Below, piece by piece: positions 1-7,961 of a stretch of 64,000 nucleotides of DNA. A model generated the notes under the pieces. The model did not search any database. It saw only the letters and a program-made list of their open reading frames with translations, and was not told the DNA's origin. The position numbers and the translations under genes were made by a program. Each line of letters begins with the position of its first letter. The first letter of the stretch is position 1. Source of the stretch: Tissierella sp. MB52-C2 (lineage in GTDB: Bacteria; Bacillota; Clostridia; Tissierellales; Tissierellaceae); NCBI RefSeq assembly GCF_030931715.1, contig NZ_CP133261.1:3574643-3638642 (forward strand), read 5' to 3'.

Positions 1-131
1 CAATAGTAACAGCAGGATACAATACTGACATGATGGGAATCAGTGATACAGAAACTAATGCACCAGTAATAAATGCTAGAGGATTAACTCCAGAAGAAGT
101 AAAGAATAGGTTAGACCAAGAATTGAGATAA
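1..131 (+). CDS. C-terminal end of an unrecognised gene (cut by window edge)
   Basis: An open frame runs in from the left edge and stops at TAA 129-131, leaving 42 residues that end in LTPEEVKNRLDQELR. I do not recognise the family from this tail. A strong terminator follows about 65 bases later, so this is the last gene of its transcript and is separate from the riboswitch-led operon to its right. Confidence 0.6.
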   Translation, partial: IVTAGYNTDMMGISDTETNAPVINARGLTPEEVKNRLDQELR

Positions 132-195
132 ATAAAAGATGAGTTGTCTTAAAATAAAAAACAACCAATTAAGAGAAGATAGCATAAAATTATAA

Positions 196-242
196 AAAAT
201 ATTAAAAACGAATTCTCCAGAATTCGTTTTTAATATTTTTTT
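196..242 (+). terminator. Rho-independent terminator
   Basis: A long A/T-flanked inverted repeat (AATATTAAAAACGAATTCT paired with its complement around a two-base loop) runs into a run of T. It closes the gene that enters from the left edge. The stem is nearly symmetric, so it may stop transcription on either strand. Confidence 0.85.
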
Positions 243-425
243 ATGGAAAAAGGAAGAATAGAAAAAGACTCCAGCAAAACTCCAATATTTATTAAGACTT
301 AAGTCCTGATTTTTAATTATTTAGCTTTTAAAACCCCAAAATTCGAATAAATTACTCATTTTATAAGAATTTTACAAGAAATACATATAATATTACAAAA
401 TTTTACATATTTTGGTAATTTTTTA

Positions 426-434
426 TGGTATAAT
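426..434 (+). promoter_or_regulatory. Extended -10 promoter of the riboswitch operon
   Basis: TGnTATAAT is seen at 426-434, an extended -10 element. The only -35-like hexamer (TTTACA at 402-407) is 21 bases upstream, too far for a standard promoter, so the extended -10 probably compensates. The predicted start near 441 puts the riboswitch aptamer about 20 bases into the transcript. Confidence 0.55.
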
Positions 435-462
435 CTCTTTAATGACAAAAAAGTACAACATT

Positions 463-553
463 AACAAGGCAAACTTATTGAAAGATAAGGACGCAAAGCT
501 ATGGGTCTAAGGAATTTGTTCTATGACTGCCAAGCTGCTAAGTTTTGCTATGG
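463..553 (+). promoter_or_regulatory. Cyclic-di-GMP-I (GEMM) riboswitch aptamer
   Basis: The segment carries the conserved GEMM-I blocks in order: GGCAAAC, a CTTATtGAAAgATAAG hairpin with its GAAA tetraloop, GGACGCAAAGC, and TATGGGTCTAAGG leading to a second helix and the closing GACTGCC. In this class the first hairpin tetraloop docks into a receptor in the second hairpin and c-di-GMP sits at the three-way junction. The aptamer is followed within a few bases by an intrinsic terminator, so the switch probably acts on transcription elongation of the genes from 660 onward. Whether ligand turns expression on or off cannot be read from the primary sequence alone. Confidence 0.9.
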
Positions 554-555
554 AA

Positions 556-592
556 GATGGATAGCATGTCTTAGTGGCTATCTGTCTTTTTT
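556..592 (+). terminator. Riboswitch expression-platform terminator
   Basis: GATGGATAGC (556-565) pairs with GCTATCTGTC (577-586), including two G-U pairs, and is followed directly by six T. It lies between the c-di-GMP aptamer and the first gene of the operon, the classic position of a transcription-attenuating expression platform. Confidence 0.85.
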
Positions 593-659
593 ATTGCAGA
601 TTTCTATTATATCTTGAAAATTCCTTATGATCATATTTATAAGAAATGGAGGGAAGAAA

Positions 660-1088
660 ATGCAAGAAAAGTTTCTGGATGAATTATTTGAAAAAATACA
701 AGATACAACAGGTATTGAAGATATTGGATATCATGAGATCAGAGATGGCAGGCTTCACCCTATTTATAAGACTAAGACGAATGCATTAGCTATGGAACAA
801 TGGAAAAATATCCATGCTAAAAATGTAGTCTATATAGAAGAACATAAGATACTCATGAAGATCGCAGAAGAAAAAGAACCTATTGCAATTTCTGATGTAA
901 ATAGAAATGAACTTTCTTCAAATGCTTTTTTCCTATTTGGTATAGATAGCATCCTAGTAGTCCCTGTAATGAAAAGTGAAACTTTGGAAGGGATTATATG
1001 TATAGCTTCTATTGGACAACCTCATGAATTTACTTTTGAGGAAATAAAAAAATGTGAAACTTTAATTAAAGATTATATGAATAGATAA
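660..1088 (+). CDS. Single-domain GAF protein, first gene of the c-di-GMP-controlled operon
   Basis: About 142 residues with the pattern of one small GAF domain: a predicted N-terminal helix, a hydrophobic core segment (IDSILVVPVM) and the ending EGIICIASIGQ plus a C-terminal helix, as in free-standing GAF sensors that bind small ligands or nucleotides. An in-frame ATG exists at 627, but GGAGGG at 648-653 is six bases before the ATG at 660, so 660 is chosen. It is the first gene after the riboswitch and lies 27 bases upstream of the thiamine-diphosphate enzyme. There is no output domain, so it may act as a sensing partner for the next protein; that role is inference. Confidence 0.75.
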   Translation: MQEKFLDELFEKIQDTTGIEDIGYHEIRDGRLHPIYKTKTNALAMEQWKNIHAKNVVYIEEHKILMKIAEEKEPIAISDVNRNELSSNAFFLFGIDSILVVPVMKSETLEGIICIASIGQPHEFTFEEIKKCETLIKDYMNR

Positions 1089-1115
1089 AAATATAAATTA
1101 AGGAGGTAGCATCAT

Positions 1116-2741
1116 ATGAAAATTGCTAATGGAGTCATGGAATACTTAGAACAAAATCAGGTAGAATATATTTTTGGTATGTCGGCAGGTACTGTAAGTG
1201 CTCTCTATGATGCGATGAATGATGTAAGCATTAAACCTATCATTACTAAGAATGAAGCAGGGGCAGCTTATATGGCTGCGAAATATGCAAGTATTTCTGG
1301 AAAGATGGGAGTTTGTATTGCTGCTGGTGGTGTTGGGACTAACAATATGGTTAATGGTATAGGTGATGCAATGCGATCTAAGGTACCTGTTCTATTTATA
1401 ACAGGATATGTACATAGATGGCAGATTGGAAAAGGCGCTATTCAAGAACTAAATACAGAACAAATATTAAAACCTATTACAAAGTATAGTAAAACCGTAC
1501 TTGATGAGAATTGTGTACTGTCTACATTAAAGGAGGCTATGGAAATTGCTTTAACTCCTCCTATGGGACCTGTTCATGTATCTATACCTATTGATATACA
1601 GATTTCTGAGCTTATTGAGTCAATGCCTGAACAAGTAGCAATTCCTCAAGTTATGTTTGATGATGAGTCCATAGATAAAGCTATAGAAGTCATAAACGGA
1701 GAAAAAGATGGAATTATTATGGTGGGAAGGGGTTGCAGAGGGCTATCAGAGCAAGTAAAGGCTCTAAGTGAAAAATTACAGTGGCCTATAATTACAACAC
1801 CAGAAGGAAAAGGCGTTGTACCTACAGATTTTTATTTGAACTTAGGTAACTATGGATTTTCGGGAACCGACTCGTCTACAGATTATGTAGAGGATGGACC
1901 ATCTACTTGTATTTTGGTATTAGGCTCTAGTTTGGGTGAGTCTGCTACTCGTAACTATAATCCGGTGCTAGTAAAGGATAAAAAAGTTATACACGTAGAC
2001 TGGGATAAAAAAGAGTTAGGAAAAGTTTTCAAAACAGATGTAGAGGTTTACCATGACTTGGAGAAAGTTATTCCAGAATTGATAAAAGGTGTAAATACAA
2101 AAAGTAGGTCATTTGAAAGACCTTTAATAAATGGACCGTACGTTCAAAATCATACTGGTCTATCTATTAGACTACTTTTAGAAAAAATTACAGAAATTTT
2201 ACCTAAAAATACTTACTATGTTTCTGACATTGGAGAATATATGAACTTTTTATTTAAATATCTTCCAATACGATCAGGTGGAGATTTTGATATTAGCTTG
2301 AACTATGGAGCTATGGGCTCTGGGGTTGCAGGTGTTGTAGGCGCACACTTAGCAGAACCAAATAAACCTATGGCTATATTTACTGGAGATGGTTCATTCT
2401 TCATGAATGGAATGGAAATTCTAACAGCAAAGGAATATAAGATGCCAATTATTTTCATTGTTATTAATAACGCAATGCTTGGATATGTTGAGCATGGACA
2501 TAAATTTCTATATGGAAGGACTGTGGAAGGATTTAAACAGCAAAGAATTTCTATTAGCAGTATGATGAATGCTATTGGAATAAAATCCATAGAGGTTTCC
2601 ACCATGGAGCAGTTAGAGAATATAGGGGATTTCGTAGAAAACTTAGACGGTCCTTGTGTAATTGAACTAGTTACCGACGGGAGTGAACCAGCTCCTGTTG
2701 CAGATAGATTCAAAGCTTTAGGAGAAACTAAAAAAAATTAG
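1116..2741 (+). CDS. Thiamine-diphosphate-dependent enzyme of the acetolactate synthase/2-oxoacid decarboxylase fold
   Basis: 541 residues in the three-domain order of this superfamily: an N-terminal pyrimidine-binding domain with the catalytic glutamate in KNEAGAA (Glu47), a central Rossmann-like domain (about 185-330), and a C-terminal diphosphate-binding domain with GDGSF followed about 25 residues later by INN, the Mg-ThDP motif. The family cleaves or forms C-C bonds next to a carbonyl (acetolactate synthase, benzoylformate or sulfopyruvate decarboxylases, and others). The substrate is not evident; it is unlikely to be housekeeping acetolactate synthase, since no small subunit or ilv genes adjoin it. 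RBS AGGAGG precedes the ATG. Control by c-di-GMP through the upstream riboswitch is unusual for this family. Confidence 0.85.
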   Translation: MKIANGVMEYLEQNQVEYIFGMSAGTVSALYDAMNDVSIKPIITKNEAGAAYMAAKYASISGKMGVCIAAGGVGTNNMVNGIGDAMRSKVPVLFITGYVHRWQIGKGAIQELNTEQILKPITKYSKTVLDENCVLSTLKEAMEIALTPPMGPVHVSIPIDIQISELIESMPEQVAIPQVMFDDESIDKAIEVINGEKDGIIMVGRGCRGLSEQVKALSEKLQWPIITTPEGKGVVPTDFYLNLGNYGFSGTDSSTDYVEDGPSTCILVLGSSLGESATRNYNPVLVKDKKVIHVDWDKKELGKVFKTDVEVYHDLEKVIPELIKGVNTKSRSFERPLINGPYVQNHTGLSIRLLLEKITEILPKNTYYVSDIGEYMNFLFKYLPIRSGGDFDISLNYGAMGSGVAGVVGAHLAEPNKPMAIFTGDGSFFMNGMEILTAKEYKMPIIFIVINNAMLGYVEHGHKFLYGRTVEGFKQQRISISSMMNAIGIKSIEVSTMEQLENIGDFVENLDGPCVIELVTDGSEPAPVADRFKALGETKKN

Positions 2742-2752
2742 GAGGAGAAATT

Positions 2753-3139
2753 ATGTTAATTCAAGATGCAAAAGGTATGTATAAAATCAAGGTAGATACT
2801 ACGAGAAGGATAGTGTATGAGTATGTTACAGGAATGTGGCAAGCAGAAGACTATAATAGAATGCATAATGAATACACTACCAAAATAGGACCTCTTCTTG
2901 GAGGAAAACCTTGGGCTAAGATAAGTGAGTTGAAAAACTATAAAACTTCAAATATCACAGATGAAATTAATAATCATGTTAGTTGGTCTACAAAAAATGG
3001 ATTAGCGAAAGCAGCTATTGTAGTGGAAAGTAGTATTATTAAGATGCAGATGCAAAGAAGTGGTGCAGGACTTATGAAGCCAGAGATTTTTACAGATGAA
3101 AAGTCTGCTGATGATTGGTTAAAAAGTCAAGGTTTCTAG
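2753..3139 (+). CDS. SpoIIAA/STAS-like small protein
   Basis: 128 residues with the alternating strand-helix pattern of SpoIIAA-like (STAS/SEC14-type) single-domain proteins: an opening strand pair (YKIKVDTTRRIVYEYVTG), a central PWAKISEL strand-helix, and a C-terminal FTDEKSADDWLKSQGF, which resembles the helix closing such folds. Function is unknown; relatives are proposed to bind lipophilic ligands or act in partner switching. It follows the ThDP enzyme by 11 bases with RBS AGGAGG and is the last gene before a strong terminator, so it belongs to the same riboswitch-controlled operon. Confidence 0.6.
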   Translation: MLIQDAKGMYKIKVDTTRRIVYEYVTGMWQAEDYNRMHNEYTTKIGPLLGGKPWAKISELKNYKTSNITDEINNHVSWSTKNGLAKAAIVVESSIIKMQMQRSGAGLMKPEIFTDEKSADDWLKSQGF

Positions 3140-3155
3140 AATAAGTCTATTTTCA

Positions 3156-3202
3156 AAGAAACTGAACTTACACAGATTATGTTGCTAAGTTCAGTTTCTT
3201 AA
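3156..3202 (+). terminator. Rho-independent terminator of the GAF-ThDP-SpoIIAA-like operon
   Basis: AAGAAACTGAACTTA (3156-3170) is complementary to TAAGTTCAGTTTCTT (3186-3200). It separates the three-gene operon from the chemoreceptor that follows, so the chemoreceptor probably has its own promoter or depends on read-through. Confidence 0.85.
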
Positions 3203-3286
3203 CGTATCTTTAAAAAAGAAAAAAGACTTTAAATTTTGTATATGATTCTAGAACATGGTAAGTTAAGAATAAGGAGAGAAGAGGCC

Positions 3287-4603
3287 ATGAAGGGAACATT
3301 AAATAAATTTAAGAGCTTGATCAAAAAATGCAAGCAAGGGAATTTTAGCATTTTAGGGAAGTTTATTTTAGTATCTTTCGGAACTTCCGCACTTGGAAAT
3401 ATAATAGGCATATTGTTGCACAAAACCATAGGAAAAATGATGCAAATGCCAAGTTATTTTGGAGAGATTTTATTCACAGTAATAGGTATATTGATAGGTA
3501 TAGTATTATTAGTAATCTGTATGAAAAAAATGTTATTGAATCCTCTAAAAGAACTTGGTTTGGGGATGACACAAATATCTGAAGGAAACTTTGATATAGA
3601 AGTAGAAGTAAAATCCACTGATGAAGTGGGAAAGCTTATGGAAGAGTTTAATCAGATGGTTGAGAATATGAAGAAACCAATTAAAGACATTCAAGATCCG
3701 TTAGATATTCTAATAAAGATGTCTGAAGGATTGAATAGTATCTCAGAGCAGACTAATATAGCTACCCATGAAATAGCCAAGACTATGGAAGATGTAGCTA
3801 GCAATGCTATGGATCAAGCAAGTAATGCAGAAATATGCGTTTCTGCCATGGAAGAGCTTGGCAACACCATGGAGAGTATTAGTAAGAAAACATCAACAAT
3901 GAATGAATTTGCCCAGAAAGCCAGCGAAGACAGTAAGTTGGGGTATAAAATAGTCAATTTATTGACAAATAAGTCAGAAGAAAATAGTCAGGTAACATTA
4001 GAGGTAAATCAGATAGTACAAAATGTAGATAATAGTATTAAACATATAGGAACTATTACAGAAGTAATTAAGCAGATTGCAAGTCAGATTAATTTACTGG
4101 CATTGAATGCTGCCATTGAATCAGCAAGAGCAGGAGAAGCAGGAAGGGGATTTGCTGTAGTTGCTGACGAAGTAAGAAAATTGGCAGAGCAGTCTTCTAA
4201 AGCTGTGAATGAAATTGAGGGTTTGATATCGAATATACAACAAGAGTCTAATATTGCTGTAAATGCAATGGAACAGGTAATATACACAGTAAAGGAACAA
4301 GATGAAGCTGTTCATGAAACAGAAAAGGTTTTTGATGATATTACTTATTCTATCGATGCCTTACTTGAAAAAGTTGTAGAAGTAAAAGAGCATAGTGAAG
4401 AAATGATTAATATGAAGTTTATTGTTACGGAGGCTATAGAAAATGTTTCTGCTATCTCACAGGAAACTGCAGCAGCTACCGAGCAAGTTTCTGCTAACAA
4501 TGAGGAAAATTTAGCTTCAATAGAAGAAATATCTTCTCATTCAGGAAACTTAAATGAAGTAGTTAATACCATTAAGGTATCTATTGATAACTTCAATATC
4601 TAG
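3287..4603 (+). CDS. Methyl-accepting chemotaxis protein without a periplasmic-type sensor domain
   Basis: About 438 residues. Two hydrophobic segments close to the N-terminus ([19 protein letters not shown] and [15 protein letters not shown]) are separated by only some 20 residues, so there is almost no extracytoplasmic domain. A HAMP domain follows (LNPLKELG to MVENMKK), then a long coiled-coil signalling domain with the invariant hairpin tip [21 protein letters not shown] and [13 protein letters not shown]. The start at 3287 is preferred because AAGGAG lies seven to ten bases upstream; the frame is open back to 3236. Such receptors sense membrane or cytoplasmic cues or rely on partner proteins. 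Its place after the GAF/SpoIIAA-like operon suggests, but does not prove, a link. Confidence 0.9.
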   Translation: MKGTLNKFKSLIKKCKQGNFSILGKFILVSFGTSALGNIIGILLHKTIGKMMQMPSYFGEILFTVIGILIGIVLLVICMKKMLLNPLKELGLGMTQISEGNFDIEVEVKSTDEVGKLMEEFNQMVENMKKPIKDIQDPLDILIKMSEGLNSISEQTNIATHEIAKTMEDVASNAMDQASNAEICVSAMEELGNTMESISKKTSTMNEFAQKASEDSKLGYKIVNLLTNKSEENSQVTLEVNQIVQNVDNSIKHIGTITEVIKQIASQINLLALNAAIESARAGEAGRGFAVVADEVRKLAEQSSKAVNEIEGLISNIQQESNIAVNAMEQVIYTVKEQDEAVHETEKVFDDITYSIDALLEKVVEVKEHSEEMINMKFIVTEAIENVSAISQETAAATEQVSANNEENLASIEEISSHSGNLNEVVNTIKVSIDNFNI

Positions 4604-4633
4604 TAGATAAACTTGTAAATTAAAATACAACTT

Positions 4634-5131
4634 TTACGAAATCCTAGTAAAGATTCTACTAGGGTTTTTTAATTTATAATATTTAATTGAAGAGGAAAAG
4701 TTTTTAGATTTTTTAGTTTTTTCTCTAAAACGACATAGGCTTTTTAGGCGAATTGAATCAATATCATCCTGAGTAAAAATCCTATGGTTGTTTAAAATCA
4801 TTGATTTAATGATTAAGATAGTATCAACCTTATCAGTCTTAGTTTTACGAATATTTGACTTTCTTAAAGTAGCAGTCTGGATAGGGTTGATAACAGCAAT
4901 ATGATAACCCATATTGTAAAGATAACAAATAAGGTTTTCTCCATAATGAGAAGTTGATTCAAGTCCAATTAGAAGAATTTCATGATTAAAGGTCTTGAGC
5001 TTGGACACTAACAAAGAGAAACCTTCAGAATCATTAGTAAACCCAAAAGGTTGAATTAAGACTTCACCACCAGCGGTCATAGCAGCGGCAAAGTGTTTTT
5101 GTTTGGCAATATCAATGCCAACATAAATCAT
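4634..5131 (-). pseudogene. Truncated IS110-family (DEDD) transposase
   Basis: 165 residues against roughly 400 in intact IS110 transposases. The N-terminal RuvC-like DEDD domain is complete: GIDIAK (Asp7), GLESTSHYGENL (Glu58), and KTDKVD (Asp100 and Asp103), with the typical NPIQTATLRKSNIRKTKTDK stretch. Homology fades after SLCRFREKTKK near residue 138; the C-terminal Tnp domain that carries the nucleophilic serine is missing, so the protein should be unable to recombine DNA. The frame ends inside the terminator of the neighbouring chemoreceptor, which suggests a deletion at the 3' end. Confidence 0.85.
4643..4670 (+). terminator. Terminator after the chemoreceptor
   Basis: CCTAGTA and TACTAGG flank a short loop and lead into GGGTTTTTT. 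It overlaps the degenerate 3' end of the IS110 reading frame on the other strand, which marks where the IS remnant ends. Confidence 0.7.
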
Positions 5132-5393
5132 AGAACCACATCCTTAAAGATAAATTGACAACTGTTTTGGTCCACCTAGTCTTATTCTCATAGCCTTGCG
5201 GGAGATAAAAGTTTAAAACTTATCCAACTATAAATGATTTAAATAAGACAGTTGCAATACACTCCCTCGAATAGTCAAGCTATAGAATTTTATAAAAAGT
5301 CCACAGTGTCTAATTCAATTATAGCGGATAATATTAATAAAAAAGAAAGGAGAGTATGATTTTAGTCGTTGACTATATCATACAAGGGATTTT
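5132..5393 (-). other. Non-coding flank upstream of the IS110 transposase (possible bridge RNA region)
   Basis: These 260 bases between the transposase start and the next gene have no convincing reading frame. In IS110-type elements the non-coding stretch upstream of the transposase encodes the structured bridge RNA that pairs with target and donor DNA. The segment at about 5150-5310 (on the minus strand) is in the right place and less AT-rich than its surroundings (for example GCCTTGCGGGAG), but I could not derive a convincing fold. The element's left end is not defined. Confidence 0.3.
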
Positions 5394-5966
5394 ATGAAGG
5401 AAATGAGAAGGAAGGATCGAAAGATGGATGATAATTTTGCCTATTCCATCATAGATAAAGCTGAATTTGGAACCTTAGCTACTATTGATGAAGAAGGAAT
5501 TCCTTATTGTGTTCCAGTTTCTATTGCTAGATGTGATAATAAAATATATATCCATTCTGCATATCAAGGCAGTAAAATAGAAAATATAAAAAGAAATTCT
5601 AAAATATGTATGTCTTTTGTTGGAGATGTGAATGTCCCACCGCCAGGACCTACTGGAGAATTAGAAAAAGCTATGGAAGACCCCAAAACATTTAGAAAAA
5701 TAGCCAGTCAAAAATTTACCACTGAATTTGAATCAACGGTAGTTTTTGGTAGGGCTAATATTGTTGAAGATGAGAAAGAAAAAATCTTAGGCCTAAGGTT
5801 GTTATCAGAAAAATATAGTCCTTGGAATATGCCGTATTTTGAAGCAGCTATTGAAGGGTCTTTAAAGGTTACTTGTGTAATACGTATTGATATTGAAAGA
5901 ATTACCGGAAAAAGAAAGAAGTATGATGAAGATGGTGTAGAGATGAAATGGTGTAGAATGGAGTAA
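5394..5966 (+). CDS. Pyridoxamine 5'-phosphate oxidase-like flavoprotein (NimA type)
   Basis: 190 residues starting MKEMRRKDRKM, matching the MRRKDR opening of the NimA/5-nitroimidazole-resistance-like branch. The split-barrel FMN-binding pattern is visible: FGTLATIDEEGIPYCVPVS, then KIYIHSAYQGSKIENIKRN, then VCMSFVG-like strands and a later FESTVVFGRANIVED. Members bind FMN or related cofactors and reduce small molecules; nitroimidazole reduction is known for some Nim proteins, but most clostridial relatives have no assigned substrate. It is monocistronic, with a terminator at 6013. The ATG at 5394 follows AAGGGA by a workable spacing; a second ATG at 5403 is possible. Confidence 0.8.
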   Translation: MKEMRRKDRKMDDNFAYSIIDKAEFGTLATIDEEGIPYCVPVSIARCDNKIYIHSAYQGSKIENIKRNSKICMSFVGDVNVPPPGPTGELEKAMEDPKTFRKIASQKFTTEFESTVVFGRANIVEDEKEKILGLRLLSEKYSPWNMPYFEAAIEGSLKVTCVIRIDIERITGKRKKYDEDGVEMKWCRME

Positions 5967-6012
5967 TATAGGTAAAGTTATAAATATGTTTTTGAGATTA
6001 TCTTATTGCCAT

Positions 6013-6050
6013 AAAAATGCTAAATATATGTTTAGCATTTTTATTTTTAT
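6013..6050 (+). terminator. Rho-independent terminator
   Basis: AAAAATGCTAAA and TTTAGCATTTTT form a 12-base-pair stem with a six-base loop followed by more T. It ends the NimA-like gene. Confidence 0.85.
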
Positions 6051-6118
6051 AAGGAATAGGAAAGGTCTGCTTTAATACTTAATATCAAGAGCTTAACCTA
6101 TAAATTTAATATATTATA

Positions 6119-6164
6119 TTGACTTTTAGCATATATAGCTATATGATATATATCGAAACGATAT
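6119..6164 (+). promoter_or_regulatory. Promoter and palindromic operator of the padR operon
   Basis: TTGACT (6119-6124) and TATGAT (6142-6147) are 17 bases apart. Immediately after the -10, ATATCG-AAA-CGATAT (6150-6164) is a perfect inverted repeat overlapping the expected start of transcription. That is the right place for repression by the PadR protein encoded next; the assignment to PadR is inference. Confidence 0.65.
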
Positions 6165-6190
6165 AGTGACATTAAGGAAGGATGATGCTA

Positions 6191-6703
6191 ATGATAAAAT
6201 TCATAATTTTAGGTTTTTTAACATATAAAAACCTCACAGGGTATGATATAAAGCAAATTATGATTCAAAGTACATCAAATTTTGCTAATGCAAGTTTTGG
6301 AAGTATTTATCCTGCATTAAATAAACTAGAGAAAGATGGTTTAATAAACTCTACTAAGGTTATAGAGGATGGAAAATACAAGAAGGTATATTGTATCAAT
6401 GAAGCTGGAAATGATGTATTTATTAAATGGCTAGAAGAACCTGTAGATTTTATGAGATCTTATGAAGATATTCTTGCTAAAATATTTTTTTATGAGAAAC
6501 TTCCAAAGGAAAAAGCTTCAAAACTTATAGAGCAGTTAATTGAAGATATTAATAAAAAGTTAGAGGAACTTGAAAGTCTTGAAGCTGAGATTAGGCATAA
6601 GGCAGGGTATTTTGAAATATCAACACTTTATTTTGGTATAGATCATTTGAAATTTATGGCTAGTTGGTATGAAAAATTCTTAAAGGATTTAGATAATAGA
6701 TAA
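6191..6703 (+). CDS. PadR-family transcriptional regulator
   Basis: About 170 residues. The N-terminal winged helix shows the PadR pattern ILGFLTYKNLTGYDIKQ and SFGSIYPALNKLEKDGLI, followed by the wing (DGKYKKVYCINEAG). The C-terminal half is a charged helical dimerisation region (KASKLIEQLIEDINKKLEELESLEAEI). ATG codons occur at 6182, 6185 and 6191; AAGGAAGG ends at 6181, giving the best spacing to 6191. It heads an operon with two flavodoxin-fold proteins and probably represses it, in the style of PadR regulators that control redox or detoxification genes. Confidence 0.85.
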   Translation: MIKFIILGFLTYKNLTGYDIKQIMIQSTSNFANASFGSIYPALNKLEKDGLINSTKVIEDGKYKKVYCINEAGNDVFIKWLEEPVDFMRSYEDILAKIFFYEKLPKEKASKLIEQLIEDINKKLEELESLEAEIRHKAGYFEISTLYFGIDHLKFMASWYEKFLKDLDNR

Positions 6704-6718
6704 GGGAGGTAAGTATAA

Positions 6719-7297
6719 GTGAAAGCACTAATACTTAATGGCGCATTAGAAGACGATCAAAGTATGAAAAGAATAAATATGCTTATTGAAGAGGAACTTA
6801 TTGAACAGGGTTATGAAGTGGAATCAATCGTACTTAATGAAAAGAAAATAGGAGAATGTGTGGGATGTTTTGGCTGCTGGATAAAGACTCCTGGAATTTG
6901 TGTAATAGATGATTATGGACGAGTGCTTACAGAAACTATAATTAATATGGATTTAGTAGTATATCTTACCCCTGTAGTCTATGGAGGATATTCATCTGAA
7001 CTTAAAAAGGCTTTAGATAGAATAATTCCTTTATTGCTTCCATTTTTTAAAAAGATTAATGGAGAAGTGCATCATAAGGAGAGATATAAAGTATATCCAG
7101 AGGTAGTAGCATTAGGATTGATGTCAGAGGAAGATAATGAAATGGAAGAAGTATTTAATAATCTTATTAAGAGAAATTCTTTAAATTGGTATAATTCTTT
7201 CAGTGGAGGAACGATATATAATAAATCAGAGGAACAGATTAAACATCAAATAAGAGAGAAATTGAGTGATAGGAAGGGGATAGAATATGTTAAATGA
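6719..7297 (+). CDS. Flavodoxin-fold NADPH-dependent FMN reductase/iron-sulfur flavoprotein-like
   Basis: 192 residues with the start KALILNGALEDD and the cysteine cluster CVGCFGCWIKTPGICVIDD seen in flavodoxin-fold reductases related to iron-sulfur flavoproteins; the CxxCxxC...C set could hold an Fe-S cluster, but many relatives only bind FMN. Then comes VVYLTPVVYGGYSSELKKALDR, the FMN-binding turn of this fold. GTG start behind GGGAGG. It is 15 bases after padR and overlaps the next gene by 11 bases, so the three are co-transcribed. Probably a small-molecule (quinone, nitro or metal) reductase; substrate unknown. Confidence 0.8.
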   Translation: MKALILNGALEDDQSMKRINMLIEEELIEQGYEVESIVLNEKKIGECVGCFGCWIKTPGICVIDDYGRVLTETIINMDLVVYLTPVVYGGYSSELKKALDRIIPLLLPFFKKINGEVHHKERYKVYPEVVALGLMSEEDNEMEEVFNNLIKRNSLNWYNSFSGGTIYNKSEEQIKHQIREKLSDRKGIEYVK

Positions 7298-7961
7298 CAA
7301 AAAGGCTTTATTACTAATAGGAAGTCCTAAAAAGAAAAACAGTACCTCTGAATCCCTAGGAAATTATGTACTTGAAGGGCTGCATAAAAAAGGATACACT
7401 TCTGAGAAACTTCATATAATTTCTATTCTAAAGGATGATGTAGAAGTTTTATTTTCCAAGGTAAATGATGCTGATATAGTTATAGTCTCTGCCCCTTTAT
7501 ACGTAGACAGTTTACCATCTCCTTTGATTAAAGCCTTTGAGCTTATAGGACAAAATAGAAAAGGAATGTTAAGTTTTAAAAAGCAAAGGTTCATTTCTAT
7601 TGTAAATAATGGTTTTCCAGAATCATTTCATAGTAATACAGCTCTTAAAATATGTAAAATATTTGCAGATAATGCTGGATTTCAATGGCTTGGTGGCCTT
7701 GCTATAGGATGTGGTCCTGCAATAAATGGCATGCCAATTAAAAATTCAGGTGGCATGACTAGAAATATAGCAAAATCTTTAGATATAACTATAGATACAA
7801 TAGCTAAGAATGAAAGTATCCCTTTAGAGGCAATAAATCTAGTATCAAAAGAAATAATACCTAGTTGGTTATATACATTAATTGCTAATAGAGGATGGAA
7901 AACTCAAGCTAGGAAATTTAATGCCCATAAAATCTTATACACAAAACCTTATACAAAATAA
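7287..7961 (+). CDS. Flavodoxin-fold NAD(P)H-dependent oxidoreductase
   Basis: 224 residues starting LLLIGSPKKKNSTSESLG, the phosphate-binding loop of NADPH-dependent FMN reductases, followed by DADIVIVSAPLYVDSLPSPLIKAFE. It lacks the cysteine cluster of its operon partner. Later parts (FADNAGFQWLGGLAIGCG and the C-terminal basic stretch ANRGWKTQARKFNA) resemble clostridial flavodoxin-like proteins of unknown substrate. It overlaps the preceding gene (ATG inside the last codons), indicating translational coupling and probably a heteromeric or sequential redox pair under PadR control. Confidence 0.75.
   Translation: MLNDKKALLLIGSPKKKNSTSESLGNYVLEGLHKKGYTSEKLHIISILKDDVEVLFSKVNDADIVIVSAPLYVDSLPSPLIKAFELIGQNRKGMLSFKKQRFISIVNNGFPESFHSNTALKICKIFADNAGFQWLGGLAIGCGPAINGMPIKNSGGMTRNIAKSLDITIDTIAKNESIPLEAINLVSKEIIPSWLYTLIANRGWKTQARKFNAHKILYTKPYTK

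Noticed and set aside
1-131. Attempt to assign the left-edge fragment to an amino-acid reductase subunit
   Set aside because: Only 42 C-terminal residues are available and no diagnostic motif is present.
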